Shown: positions 44,301 to 53,416, counted from the stretch's first letter. The stretch is DNA of 64,000 nt from Symbiotaphrina buchneri (GCA_001599915.1 BCIG01000009.1:124001-188000); one strand, 5' to 3'. Notes: generated by a model from the letters alone, not told the origin. Made by a program: numbers and translations.

Positions 44301-46134
44301 ATTAGAGAAGACGCTAGAGCTTATCAAAGTCGAGAGCGACAGGAGGAGCCCCAGCCATTCCCAACAGGACCTCGTATCCATTTTTGATCGCACAAGCAGC
44401 AACTCGAGCACGACCGGGACAGGGCCTGAGGAACTTCAACACCGCCATTCGGAATCGAGCGTCTCAATATATGGTATAGAGAATGATAGACCGCAGTCAG
44501 AATCTCCAACTGCCATGCACGCTTCAAGGACAAGCGTCGACAGTAGTGCCCGACTGCTCTTCCCGCCGTATCAAGAAGAAGACAATGGATACCTGTCGGA
44601 AGACGACATTCACTCAACTCCTATGGAACAGACACTCTCCGCGCAGACAGTCCGCCCTGTAACGGCAAGACCAGCCACTGCAGGAGCTGAGAATGGGTCG
44701 AATGGACCTCGGCCGTGGGAGGAAGTCACTTACAAGAGGAAAGCCCCAAAGACCGAGAGCGATCTGAAACCACATAGGGCTCTCTCTTCTTTGAAAGAGC
44801 GCGGTCGAAGAGACTTTCGATCTTCCTTCCGTGCTCAGCCACTTGCAGCAACAGTTGACCCCAGGGTTGCACTCGGCGATATTACCAGAGCCGGACGCTC
44901 TCATGGAACCATTTCCAGTTCATCCGATGCAGCCTCTTACTTGACGTCCGTGACTACAAGAAGCCCTCCTCCTCCAAGAGGGGGTGGTAGGATCCCTCCT
45001 AAGATGCCTCATACTCAGGTGGCACAGTCGCAGGCTTCAGTCACTCCACCTTCTTACGCAGACGTCGTTATTGGCGGTCTGAACGGTCCCGCAGAGTCAA
45101 GAGGTCGTTCATCGTCAGCTGCTCGTCTCGGGGCGCCGCCGGGTACTACTTTCAGGATATCTCCAAGCCGAGGACGTGGAAGAAGTCAATCCAGGCCGTC
45201 ACCTCTGTCATCAGGGTTTGTGGTCCCAGAGAGACCTTTCAACTCGGCCCCAATGAGTTCGGTAGCTGTCTTCCCTCCGCCGGCTCATCCTTATAGTGTC
45301 ATCCGCCCAATCGGCCGGAATCCTGCACCGCTACCCATTGAAGAAGATGTCACCATCTCGTCTCCAACTCCAGTCGTAGCCAGTCTCCGCTACGACCATC
45401 AAACCAACTCTTCGACACAAGTGGCCTTAGCGAACTACCCCTTCGAACCTCGACCGCGAGATTCCCTGCCCTTCCTCACGGGCTATACCTCTCAGCCCAT
45501 GTCCCGCGACCCGTCGGGCCAATCGCAATACTCCATCGCCGACACCGCTCCCGCAGCCTTCTCGCCTCGCCTCACCGCCGCTGTGGGCTTCGGCAGTTTC
45601 CATGATAGTTTCGTTCAGAAAGCCAATCCCGCGGCCACGCTTCCATACGATAACGAAGGCATACCCATGCCCTCCACGCCCCCTAATCAAAACATCGTCT
45701 TTGGCGCGGGTGCCTGGACGTCTCCCATGTCAGTCGACCCAGTCACTCACGAGACAGGGGGGCTAGCGATCCAATTCGGACAACACTCTCCGCTTGACGT
45801 TGAGGCTGCTCGCACGCGGGTACAGGCACAGAGGGAGCTACTGCAGCGGCAGTTCGACATGGGCGTTTACCGCCAGCGTGGACGGCGAGAGCAGCAGCAG
45901 CAGCGGGTGAGGGAATGGCAGGATGTGAGGCTGGTAGACTATTACGGCAATGGATATGCGCTTGGTGGAAATGTGAACGCCGGAGGACTCAATGGCGGGG
46001 AAGATGGCGAGCTTGGCGGGAGCGAGATGCTGCCTCCTCAGGGGCTTGACTATGGCATGGGAAGGAGGGGGCAGATGTATGAGGGTGCTGGAGCTGTTAG
46101 CCAGAGAAGATTGTCGAGTCCCGTGGGCAGGTGA
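41325..46134 (+). CDS. Lipase-like alpha/beta hydrolase fused to NB-ARC (STAND/NLR-like protein)
   Basis: Exons I can support: 41325-41422, 41472-41712, 41768-41836, 41890-42216, 42266-42341, 42392-42553, 42598-about 42774, and a long last exon to 46134. Domain 1 is a SERAC1/SesB-like hydrolase: VVFVHGLNGHPLDTW and IIFVCHSLGGLVVKRAL with the nucleophile Ser. Domain 2 is NB-ARC: P-loop LLHGIAGSGKTHLARQY, Walker B EWLLVFDGV, GLPL-like DCLPLAIHAMG and MHD-like LRVHSVVQ. The last 550 residues are disordered, Ser/Pro-rich, with no TPR, WD or ankyrin repeats. The frame slips by one base near 42774: MASYK ends at TGA, while coding-like DCGHSEKAVQMELLRRLCEF continues in the next frame; no intron I can find repairs this. 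The exact final acceptor (42886 or 42938) is unsure. Fungal relatives act in self/non-self recognition; that role is inference. Confidence 0.78.
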
Positions 46135-46599
46135 TGACTAGCATTTATGTAGCTGGGAACAGAATGTGCGATACTATCTTCCATGAGCATATGCGCTTCA
46201 TCTTGCTGGATATGGCCAAGATTTTGCCAGGATGCCTGCGCAGTAACCAGGTGCTTCTTCAGCAGAGACTTCGGCCGCAATGACGGAAACTTGTTGCAGC
46301 TTTTAAACCAATGCCTTCGGGGATCAGACATCGCTCCTAAAGGTGCATGTGTGCATATCCCTCAGGTGAGAGCACGATCTGCCCCGCCATTTGGACCAGC
46401 AGAATGGATGCGCGATCTGCCAAAGTTGAGCCCTGATCTCCACGACAGCCACGCTTTCTCCAGAGGCCATGTGAGTATTAACTGGGCCCTTCTTTGATCT
46501 TGGAGAAGAGATCCTCCAATGGACAGAAAGCGCTCCAAAGCAATGATTCATACAGCCTGGAAATTCCTGTAGAGCGCCCCTATTTCTGGCGCACTATCC
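46135..46599. other. Spacer between the NB-ARC gene and the repeat region
   Basis: An open frame of about 100 codons (46183-46497, plus) contains PPFGPAEWMRDLPKLSPDLH and an intron-like GTGAGT, but I recognise no family. It could be another gene shred, or chance. Confidence 0.35.
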
Positions 46600-47010
46600 T
46601 TAAACCGCGACGATATTTTTTTGTATGCGATAATACCCCTAAAACGCGACGTTTATTTCTTAAAAAGCGACGACAATACACTATAAAGCGACTACATTTT
46701 TGGCGGCCCATATATTCTTAAAAAGCGACGACATTTTTTAGTGTGCAACAATTCCTTATAAAGCGACGCCTGTTTCTTAAACAGCGTCGACAATACACTA
46801 TAAAGCGACGATATTTTTAGCGGCCCATATATTCCTAAAAAGGGACGGCGATTTTTTGTATGCAATAATATCCTTAAAAAGCGACGCTTATTTCTCAAAC
46901 AGCGATGACAATACACTATAAAGCGACGCTTATTCTAGTAACGCCTATATTTTGTTATAGCGACGACAATACACTATAGAGCGACGACATTCTTATACGG
47001 CGACGATATT
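46600..47010 (+). repeat. AGCGACG array P1, higher-order period about 117 nt
   Basis: About 15 units, each opening with AGCGACG or a near variant. Four unit types recur in order: about 37 nt (containing GGCGGCCCATATATTC), 38 nt (ATTTTTTGTATGCAATAAT), 21 nt (CTTATTTCTTAAAC) and 21 nt (ACAATACACTATAA). Together they make a higher-order unit of about 117 nt, repeated about three times with scattered substitutions. No coding potential. The C at the fourth position and the CGACG core are best conserved. Confidence 0.9.
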
Positions 47011-47029
47011 TGCTCGCACTGCCAATTCT

Positions 47030-47450
47030 TCATGCTTTGGAGGTCTTAAGCCTCGATGGATAGGAATATCAATGAAATACACTGCTACGGTCATTTTCCA
47101 TGGGCGTTAGAGCTTTGCAAGGAAGCTGTGGTGCAGGTGGTAGACAAACCCTAGTCATGCTCCGCAATTGTCGTAAGTGGTGTCATAGAATGATAAGCTA
47201 CGCAAAGACCCTGGAGAATGGTAAATCAACAGGCGTGGCGCAGATGTCTAGTGCTATGGTGCCACAGATTTATCTGGCCGTGGATTGACTCATTTTGCAA
47301 ACTGGTTTGGCACTGCATGGCAGTATGGCTGCTTGCTAAGACCGGCTTCAACCTTGGTTTCCAACCCGTGAACCGGAACAAGACATCACGAGGCTAAAAA
47401 GCCTGAAAAGAGTTCCGTAGAGCATGTAAAAGGCTATGATCGGGACCTTC
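47030..47450. repeat. Duplicated block R (first copy)
   Basis: Non-coding block following array P1. The part 47212-47400 is a diverged direct copy of 48650-48830: both share GTAAA(T/C)CAACA, GGCGCAGA..TCTA..GTGCT, ATGGCTGCT and GGCTTCA.(C/G)(C/T)TTGGTT in the same order with small gaps. This suggests old tandem duplication of array plus block. Confidence 0.65.
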
Positions 47451-47701
47451 TTTCATGTACTCCGTATCGCTCCTACGATATGACTTAAATAACGCCCCTG
47501 TTTGGAAAAGGCTCCGTCAGGGGGTGGGACCCTCGAGCCTTGTCGACAGCCCTAGGAATCTGCAAGACTAGGACTGTCAACCGGAAACGCAAATGGGAGC
47601 CTAGCCATTGCAGGTATATCTGCTCCAACCGACGCAGCGCTCCCTAAATAATCATGGAGGACCTTGCTACCGCTGGCAATGAGATAACTACGCTACAGCA
47701 A

Positions 47702-47762
47702 GTTGCCTAGAAGGCAAGCAAAGGCGGGTCCCTCAACACCTGCTCACCAACCAGCAATGTAC
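47702..47762 (+). pseudogene. Short shred similar to the Mtf1-like gene
   Basis: About 60 bp closely match exon 2 of the Mtf1-like gene at 33078-33140 in the same window: TAGAAGGCAAGCAAAGGCGG and AACACCTGCTCACC are shared, with a few substitutions and small indels. The encoded segment RRQAKAG..TPAH is preserved. Too short and isolated to be a gene; it abuts a LEU1-like shred on the other strand. Confidence 0.75.
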
Positions 47763-47849
47763 AAGGTGGTTTCCTTCCTGCGGAGAAGGCGTCAGAGAAT
47801 GTTGCTCTCAAGGAAGACAGGAGCTGGACTCCTGTCCCAGGGAATATTC

Positions 47850-47976
47850 TGGCGGCAGGGAAGACCATGGCGGGGTTGACATCAGGAGCGACCTTTTTGC
47901 CTTTCACGACCTTCGCGGCAGCGCGGAGGCCTTCGATGCGCGAGTTTGTGCAGGATTTAATACCGTCGCCAATCAT
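47850..47976 (-). pseudogene. Shred of an isopropylmalate isomerase (LEU1)-like gene
   Basis: On the minus strand this reads MIGDGIK, then SCTNSRIEGLRAAAKVVKG followed by KKVAPDVNPAM. This is the iron-sulfur Cys-containing SCTNSRIEDLRAAA region of 3-isopropylmalate dehydratase, of which the usual neighbouring residues are missing between GDGIK and SCTNS. Only about 40 codons are recognisable, inside a 127-codon open frame whose rest is unrelated. No full LEU1 gene is in the window. Confidence 0.7.
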
Positions 47977-48078
47977 TCTAAAGCTCCCTGTCGACCTTTT
48001 ATGTAAATTGTTGATATTCTGAATCAGAACCGCGATGCGAAAGGCACCGCTATTTCCTCGCACCCGTTTATTCCTAAA

Positions 48079-48320
48079 AGGCGATGACAAGTTTTGTATG
48101 CGACAATATCCTCTTAAAGCGACGACTATTCCTTAAGCGGCGACGACAATTGCTTGTAGAGCGACGCTCACCATATATTCTTGAAAAGCGACAACATTCT
48201 TATGTAGCGACGATTATTCCTTAAGTAGCGACGATAATTGCTTGTAGGGTGACTCTAACCATATATTCTTGAAAAGCGACGACACTCTTATGTAGCGACG
48301 AGAATTTCTTTTAAGGCGTT
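48079..48320 (+). repeat. AGCGACG array P2, higher-order period 88 nt
   Basis: Ten units in plus orientation. After a 39-nt unit with TTTTGTATGCGACAATAT, units of 21, 21, 27 and 19 nt (ending CCTTAAG, TTGCTTGTAG, CCATATATTCTTGAAA and ATTCTTATGT) repeat twice as an 88-nt higher-order unit. Shares the AGCGACG core and the CATATATTCTT and GTATGCGA words with array P1. Confidence 0.9.
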
Positions 48321-48328
48321 GATAACAC

Positions 48329-48525
48329 TGCCATGGCCTTCCTGCTGCTATGCTCCGTCGAGGCCATCAATGGTGAAGTGCGCCGCTGGGCTATGCACTT
48401 CATCATCGTGCAGGTATCATCGAGTCTCTCCGTGGCCGGGCGTGCTCCGGCGCAACCCCGACGGCCTGTTCCTGTTGAGAGCCTTCGTGTATCACGACAT
48501 CCTCAGGGCCGTGGTACCATGAACT
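48329..48525 (+). pseudogene. Shred resembling a fungal Zn2Cys6 transcription factor middle domain
   Basis: Two adjoining frames read LLLCSVEAINGEVRRWAMHF and, after about 30 nt, NPDGLFLLRAFVYHDILRAV. Both resemble the fungal-specific transcription factor region of Zn2Cys6 regulators (LLL..VE..NG..R.W..H and L...F.YHD.L...). No DNA-binding domain or rest of a gene is nearby. The assignment is from memory of the family pattern and moderate. Confidence 0.5.
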
Positions 48526-48589
48526 CTTACAGCATCCATGACATTTTGCTCAAATGATAATAATGCAATAAGCAATGATCATCCTTGGG

Positions 48590-48880
48590 CCAATACGGCG
48601 GGCTGGCTTTAAGAATACTTGCTTGCTTGCGGGATACTTGAAGCAGATACCCTCCCGATAGTAAACCAACAAGTTGGCGCAGACATCTACAGTGCTCTAG
48701 ATTTTCCCCCGTAGATTGGAACAAATATGACAGGCATGGCATCTCCATGGCTGCTAGTGGAGAGTGGCTTCAGTCTTGGTTCTTAACTTCTCCCGCCTGG
48801 CTTGCGTCCTTGCACCTTGATGAGACATCCTGATTCTGGGAGCTCAAACACTGGCCGTTAAAGTACGGCACAATTAGGAT
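48590..48880. repeat. Duplicated block R (second copy)
   Basis: Diverged direct copy of the block at 47030-47450, again placed downstream of a plus-strand AGCGACG array. Similarity is patchy over about 180 bp. No coding content recognised. Confidence 0.6.
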
Positions 48881-48940
48881 TCACTGTAAACTCCATGATA
48901 CTGTCGCCGTTCGGTTTTAAGCTCCCAATGATTCTCTCTG

Positions 48941-49116
48941 TAAAGCGTTGTATTTTTCATATAGCCATGAAATCCCTGAGAGAGCGCTGCTGTTTTCCAG
49001 TACTCGATATTCTTACAAGGCGACGAGATCTTTTTGTATGCGATAATACCCTTAAAAGGCGACGCCTATTTCTTATGTAGCGTCGACAATACACTATAAA
49101 GCGACAAGACTTCTTG
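48941..49116 (+). repeat. AGCGACG array P3
   Basis: Degenerate plus-strand array. Its last part, 49014-49116, has the P1 unit order: GGCGACGA with TTTTTGTATGCGATAATACC, then GGCGACGCCTATTTCTTATG, then the ACAATACACTATAA unit. It ends about 30 nt before the palindrome at 49147. Confidence 0.8.
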
Positions 49117-49146
49117 GCGCCGCCTACACAGACACAGCAATGATAG

Positions 49147-49161
49147 ACTACGTCACGTAGT
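49147..49161. repeat. Perfect 15-nt palindrome at the array orientation switch
   Basis: ACTACGT-C-ACGTAGT is a perfect inverted repeat around a central C. It lies in the only gap where the arrays change from plus to minus orientation (49117-49300). Copies of TTGGCGCCG also occur near both sides of this gap. Confidence 0.75.
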
Positions 49162-49300
49162 GATAATGCCACAAACAACGATGACACTTATAAGGAAATG
49201 GCAATAGGAAGATAGGGGATGTCAAAATTGTTTGTTGACTTGCAAGCAATAACGTTGCGCTTTATCTACGCTGTATCTTTGGCGCCGATGACAGGCATCG

Positions 49301-49494
49301 CGTTACAAGTAATATCGTCTCCTTTTAAGTAATATCGTCGCTCTAAAGGTTATTATCGTCGCTTCTTAAGAATATATGGGCTGCCAAGAATTTTAGTCGC
49401 TTTATAGTGTATTATCGTCGCCATATAACTAATTGTCGACGCTTGATAAGAATATCGTCACCTTACAAGAATACGTGCCCCTGAAGAATTGTCG
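49301..49494 (-). repeat. AGCGACG array M1, minus orientation
   Basis: Same family read on the minus strand: TCGTCGCT recurs every 20-40 nt, with the complements of the P1 words (TTATAGTGTATT, GAATATATGGGCTGCC). About eight units, interrupted at the right end. Confidence 0.85.
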
Positions 49495-49980
49495 TAAACA
49501 CGAACTCCCAGACCCATGAGATGTTGCAAATAAAATCTTAAAAGGAGCAACGATCATATGAAAACACCAATCATTGAAAACTTCAGAGCAGAATTTATCG
49601 GCATAGCTTCCCTCACGCAGGGGCCCAGACCTGGTCGCGGGGCGCCGGGCGTGCAGAGCTTCCCCTGGCGAACCGTCAAGTCCTAGCAACGAGAAGAGGA
49701 GAAAAAGGAACAGATCCATTGAACTCGGATTCATCCACCTCCAGCACTTCTGAGGCTAGGATATCTTAAGCCCTTGTTCACCATGTCCAGGGCTCAAGGA
49801 ACGGTGCAATCAATAAACTCGGTAGAGGCGACCAGCCGAACAGGGGCTACTAAGTGATCATGACCTCGTCTTACCTCGAAACAATGTAACAGATTATCAG
49901 ACTCTAACATGACGGTAAGTGCTGGAGCAGAGCAAGAAGTATGCAGTCAAAATCTCCAGAACCAAGCTCTAGGAATGTAT
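49495..49980. other. Spacer between arrays M1 and M2
   Basis: Contains a GC-rich patch (about 49615-49690) unlike its AT-rich surroundings, with plus-strand codons reading SNEKRRKRNRSIELGFIHLQ. I recognise no family; by analogy with the neighbours it may be another host-gene shred. Confidence 0.3.
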
Positions 49981-50190
49981 GGTGCCAGGAATTATCGTCG
50001 CCGTATAGTGTATTATCGACGCTTTTTAAGGAATTATCGTCGCTTGATAAGAATATTATCGCATACAAAAAAAAGGTCGTCCCCATGTAAGAATATCGTC
50101 GCTCTATAGTGTATTGTCGACGCTCTTTAAGAAATTGTCGTCGCTATATTAAAATATCGTCGCCTTGCAAGAATAAATGGTGCCGGGAAA
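49981..50190 (-). repeat. AGCGACG array M2, minus orientation
   Basis: About eight minus-strand units. It contains the full complement of the P1 order, including TATAGTGTATT(A/G)TCGACGCT twice and ATTATCGCATACAAAAAAAA. It begins and ends with ATGGTGCC(A/G)GGAA, as if bounded by short direct repeats. Confidence 0.85.
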
Positions 50191-50269
50191 TAATGCCCCC
50201 TCCTAGAGTATTATGGCCTTGGAAAATCTGAACACCGGACCAGACACCTGAATAATGGGTTTCAACGGC

Positions 50270-50556
50270 CACAGAGATATTTTCTTCAGATGATGACGCC
50301 GTAATTTCCATGCCATTTCTGTTCCCAATCCTCATGCTTGTGGTTGTAGGGCGCAAAATCTCAAGAGCCAAGGTTATCGCGGCCAAGATCTCAAGAACCA
50401 AGAGCTGTCGCAACAAATTCCAAGCATCAAAGGCTTTCGCAAGCAAATCTCCAGGAATCTGAAAATTACCGTGAGACCAAACGGAATTACGGTAACAACA
50501 TCTCAAAGACCAAATATTGTCGCGGGCAAGCTCTCAGGAACCAAGATGTAAGAATG
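50270..50556. repeat. Block S with an internal 30-nt tandem repeat
   Basis: From about 50355 to 50550 a motif of the form CTCAAGAACCAAGA plus TGTCGC and CAAG recurs about every 30 nt, five to six diverged copies. The part 50290-50385 resembles 50870-50970 (shared TTGCCAT/TTCCAT, ATCCT.ATGCTTGT/ATCCTTGTACTTGT, CTCAAGAGCC/TTCAAGGAGCC), a second duplicated block paired with minus-strand arrays. Confidence 0.65.
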
Positions 50557-50785
50557 TATGGGACCGACATATCATCGCTATACAAGGCATTGTCGACGCT
50601 ATACAAGTAACATCGTCGCTTTGTAGGGATATTGTCGAAACAAAAAAAATTGTCGTCCCTTTCTAGGAATATATGGTCGCCAAGAATTCTTGTCGCCGTA
50701 TAAGGCATTGTCGACGCTGTAGAAGTAATATCGTCGCTACATAAGAATATTATCGCATACAAAAAAAGTCATCGCTTTACAAGAA
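50557..50785 (-). repeat. AGCGACG array M3, minus orientation
   Basis: About ten minus-strand units. Paired words GGCATTGTCGACGCT and AGTAA(C/T)ATCGTCGCT occur twice, about 120 nt apart, so the higher-order period resembles that of P1. Ends in a TATTATCGCATACAAAAAAAG unit. Confidence 0.87.
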
Positions 50786-52771
50786 TATATCCTTCCAGTA
50801 AATAAACTTGCAGAAATCCAGACTTTCGACTGGGCACCTCGAGGCTGTATCAATGATGAGTCCCGCTGGTCACAACCAGTCATGATGTCGCAACATCTTG
50901 CCATCTCTGTCCTGATCCTTGTACTTGTAACTGGAAGGCAGGAAACTTCAAGGAGCCAAGAATTGTCGTGCACCAAGTTGCACTGAAAAGTGGAGATATA
51001 TCGCAGCCAAATTTGAGGAGCCATAATCTACTGCAGATATTTTCAAGAGGTCGAGGTGCGCTCTAAGAATGTTGCCGACTTGCAAAGAATAAGAAATCAG
51101 GGTCAGGAATAATCGGCCCCAATGATAACAGGCGTAATGTAGAGAGCAAGTTCAGATAAATCAACGTAGAAGCAGCCTAGCACAATTGCACACACGGGGC
51201 CACAGATCCTGAAGCCTTATGACAGTCTGTTGGACCTTTGATTCTTCAAAAACCTTCCATCCTCGTAGGAACTCTAGGCTTGGGAGCTTTTGCTTTGGAA
51301 AGATATCGAGGATTTCAAGATGACGTTCTGGCAGGCATAACACATGAGTTAAGGAAGAAAATATCACGAATCGCTGCCTTGTTTCATAAGACAGACTCAT
51401 TCGAGACCACTTGCCCTTGCTTCGGATGTCAAATCAAAAAGGAAAGCACACATAGATCACCAAAACAAAAAGTTCGGGGCCGTGACTGCAGAGCAGCCAG
51501 GGCACCCTATGAAAACCCCCATTCCGAAGAAAGGTGATTTTACCAGGACTCGAACACAGGTGTGTTGACCAGGTGAATGGTGTACGCACGACAAGCTAAG
51601 CCTCCCTTTCCCAAATTCCCAATCGGGTAATTTGGCATCATGGGGAGAACCGTGTTACTCGCTTCGACCATCCATCCGTTTTCCGTTGAAAAGGGGAGCC
51701 TTATAACAATATATAAATAAGTCTCAAGCAGTTGTGGGAGACCCATAAGCTCATTGTTCTGCTCGGAGCTTCATTGTGCGAGACATTAGACATCGGCTTC
51801 CTGTCCAACAGCTCACCCTCCTTTGAAAAGGTAGAGACTTGTCTGGGCGACATCCTAAGGCTCAACAATGTTAGGATTCCGGGCCCATATAAACCATCTA
51901 TATGGCTGGCAGAGTTGTCAGCTACCGCCCACGAAAAATGGTACGAGCGGCATGAGTTCCCATGGCCGGCGAGCGGCAGATGGCTACCAACCTTTTCCAT
52001 CTATACCAAGCATTCACACCACTAGATAATGTGCACAGTCACCAGGGCGAATGGAACAAAAGGGACTTCAATAGCCTTATCATTGAGCACTTTCATTCAT
52101 TCTGACATTGTCGGCGGTGAAGGTTCAATTAAACATTCTGGCACATGCCGGCCGACAATTAAAGGGGCTAACGGGCGGGATTGACAACGTGGCCCGCCCG
52201 GCGGGCGCTAAAAACTTGGCTCCCGACCCGAGATCCCGCCATCCCCCTGTCCGTGCGACGGTGCATCACGACATGGGTCCGGAGTCAGGGTTCAACACCA
52301 AGCGGAAATATATCTGATGTCTCAGCATGTTCGGATTCGAGAATCATTGCACCAGTAAGTGAAGAGCGGCACGGCGGGGCTTCTGGGGTGCTCCCTCAAT
52401 GGCTCTTGAAGCGCATGTAGAAGTGTATTGTAGGATTCTATGGCAGCTCATGGAAACAGGTCAGCCTCGAAGTGGTGGAAGGTATAATAGCTGGCGAGTG
52501 AATATGACCTACTTAGTGCTCGTTATTCGATATCAATTGAACCCAGCCGTACACTTCCGCTCCTCTCCTCCCCGTCCACGCTCACATTTCCGCTCTGGCC
52601 AGCTCTCATATCCAGCAGCCGAATCTTCCTCTATCCAGACCGGAATTGTGATCACCTCTATCAGCACGGAACTGTGCTTCGCCCTTTTCTATTCCCCAAC
52701 GCAAATCGGCCTCTTTCTCGGCCTTAGAACTTTCCCCCCATATCCTCGACAGCAAGATCCCGACTCTCAGA
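50786..52771. other. Right flank of the repeat region
   Basis: The first 250 bp contain the diverged second copy of block S (with GGAGCC motifs near 50950 and 51020). From 51050 on I see no array units. Open frames of about 100 codons at 51238-51537 and 51732-52025 have no recognisable domain. A GC-rich patch lies near 52185-52210. The last 200 bp are CT-rich and look like the leader of the DUF3716 gene. Confidence 0.45.
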
Positions 52772-53416
52772 ATGCCCCGCAAGTCATCGAAGACGAAGCG
52801 AACCGTCTCCCCGATCCACGGTGAAATTATTGGCCGCTTGAAGCAGCTCAAATGGCCTCTCTATAAAGAACTACGGAAGGATAAGCAGCGAAACCGAGAC
52901 ATTGTGTTCCGGTCGGGCGCGGGGCTCAACTTTCCGCTGGGTATGTGCCCAGATACCCTTTCCCAGCAACTTCTAACAGCCAAGATAGACACCCCCAAGG
53001 ATGCCAGAGCCCTCACTAGGAACCACGGCTATCAGCTGAATGCCGTGGTGGTGCAAGGGTGGGGGGTTGATAACCAGGAAGCGTGTACGCACTGCCTGGC
53101 GGGCAAGGGGCCGTTCAGGCAGTGTATCCGGCTGCCCCGAAGCCGCGGCGTGGGTGCCCCGGGGTCACACCCTTGGGCTTGCTCGAACTGCGTATGGCGC
53201 AACGCAACTGTGCTGTGCATGAGTAAGTCATCTTCCAATGACTCTGAATCCCTGGTTGACAGACACATAGCAGCACAGGAGGAAGAAGCCGAAAAGCGGC
53301 AGAAGCAGCAGCAGCAGGAGCAGCAACAAACAGAAGAGCAGGAGGATGAAGAGATGGAGGAAGGCGAGGACGAAGATGACGGAGAAGCCGACGAAGATGA
53401 TGGAGAAGCCGAGTAG
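52772..53416 (+). CDS. DUF3716-type cysteine-rich fungal protein
   Basis: 214 residues if unspliced. The N terminus is basic (MPRKSSKTKRTVSP). The Cys module is CTHCLAGKGPFRQCIRLP followed by CSNCVWRNATVLC, the CxxC...C...CxxC...C pattern of DUF3716, a domain of unknown function expanded in some filamentous fungi. The tail is Gln-rich then Glu/Asp-rich. A stop-free 48-nt intron is possible at 53223-53270 (GTAAGT...CATAG), which would remove SKSSSNDSESLVDRHI-like sequence and leave the frame intact. A zinc-binding, nucleic-acid-related role can be guessed but not shown. It sits between the repeat region and the poly-G tract. Confidence 0.68.
   Translation: MPRKSSKTKRTVSPIHGEIIGRLKQLKWPLYKELRKDKQRNRDIVFRSGAGLNFPLGMCPDTLSQQLLTAKIDTPKDARALTRNHGYQLNAVVVQGWGVDNQEACTHCLAGKGPFRQCIRLPRSRGVGAPGSHPWACSNCVWRNATVLCMSKSSSNDSESLVDRHIAAQEEEAEKRQKQQQQEQQQTEEQEDEEMEEGEDEDDGEADEDDGEAE

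Noticed and set aside
42874-46134. Treating the NB-ARC part as a separate gene from the lipase part
   Set aside because: Coding-like sequence bridges the two and the fused architecture is known in fungi; the frame slip is reported instead.
46600-50785. CRISPR-like or telomeric interpretation of the AGCGACG arrays
   Set aside because: Units vary in length, have no unique spacers of fixed size, and the host is a fungus; the motif is not a telomere repeat.
46600-50785. LTR retroelement origin of the repeat region
   Set aside because: No gag- or pol-like coding, no long terminal direct repeats or primer-binding site visible.
51541-51610. tRNA-like element on the minus strand with a B box (GTTCGAGTCC)
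   Set aside because: The T stem pairs poorly and no matching acceptor arm or convincing D arm is present; at most a decayed tRNA relic.
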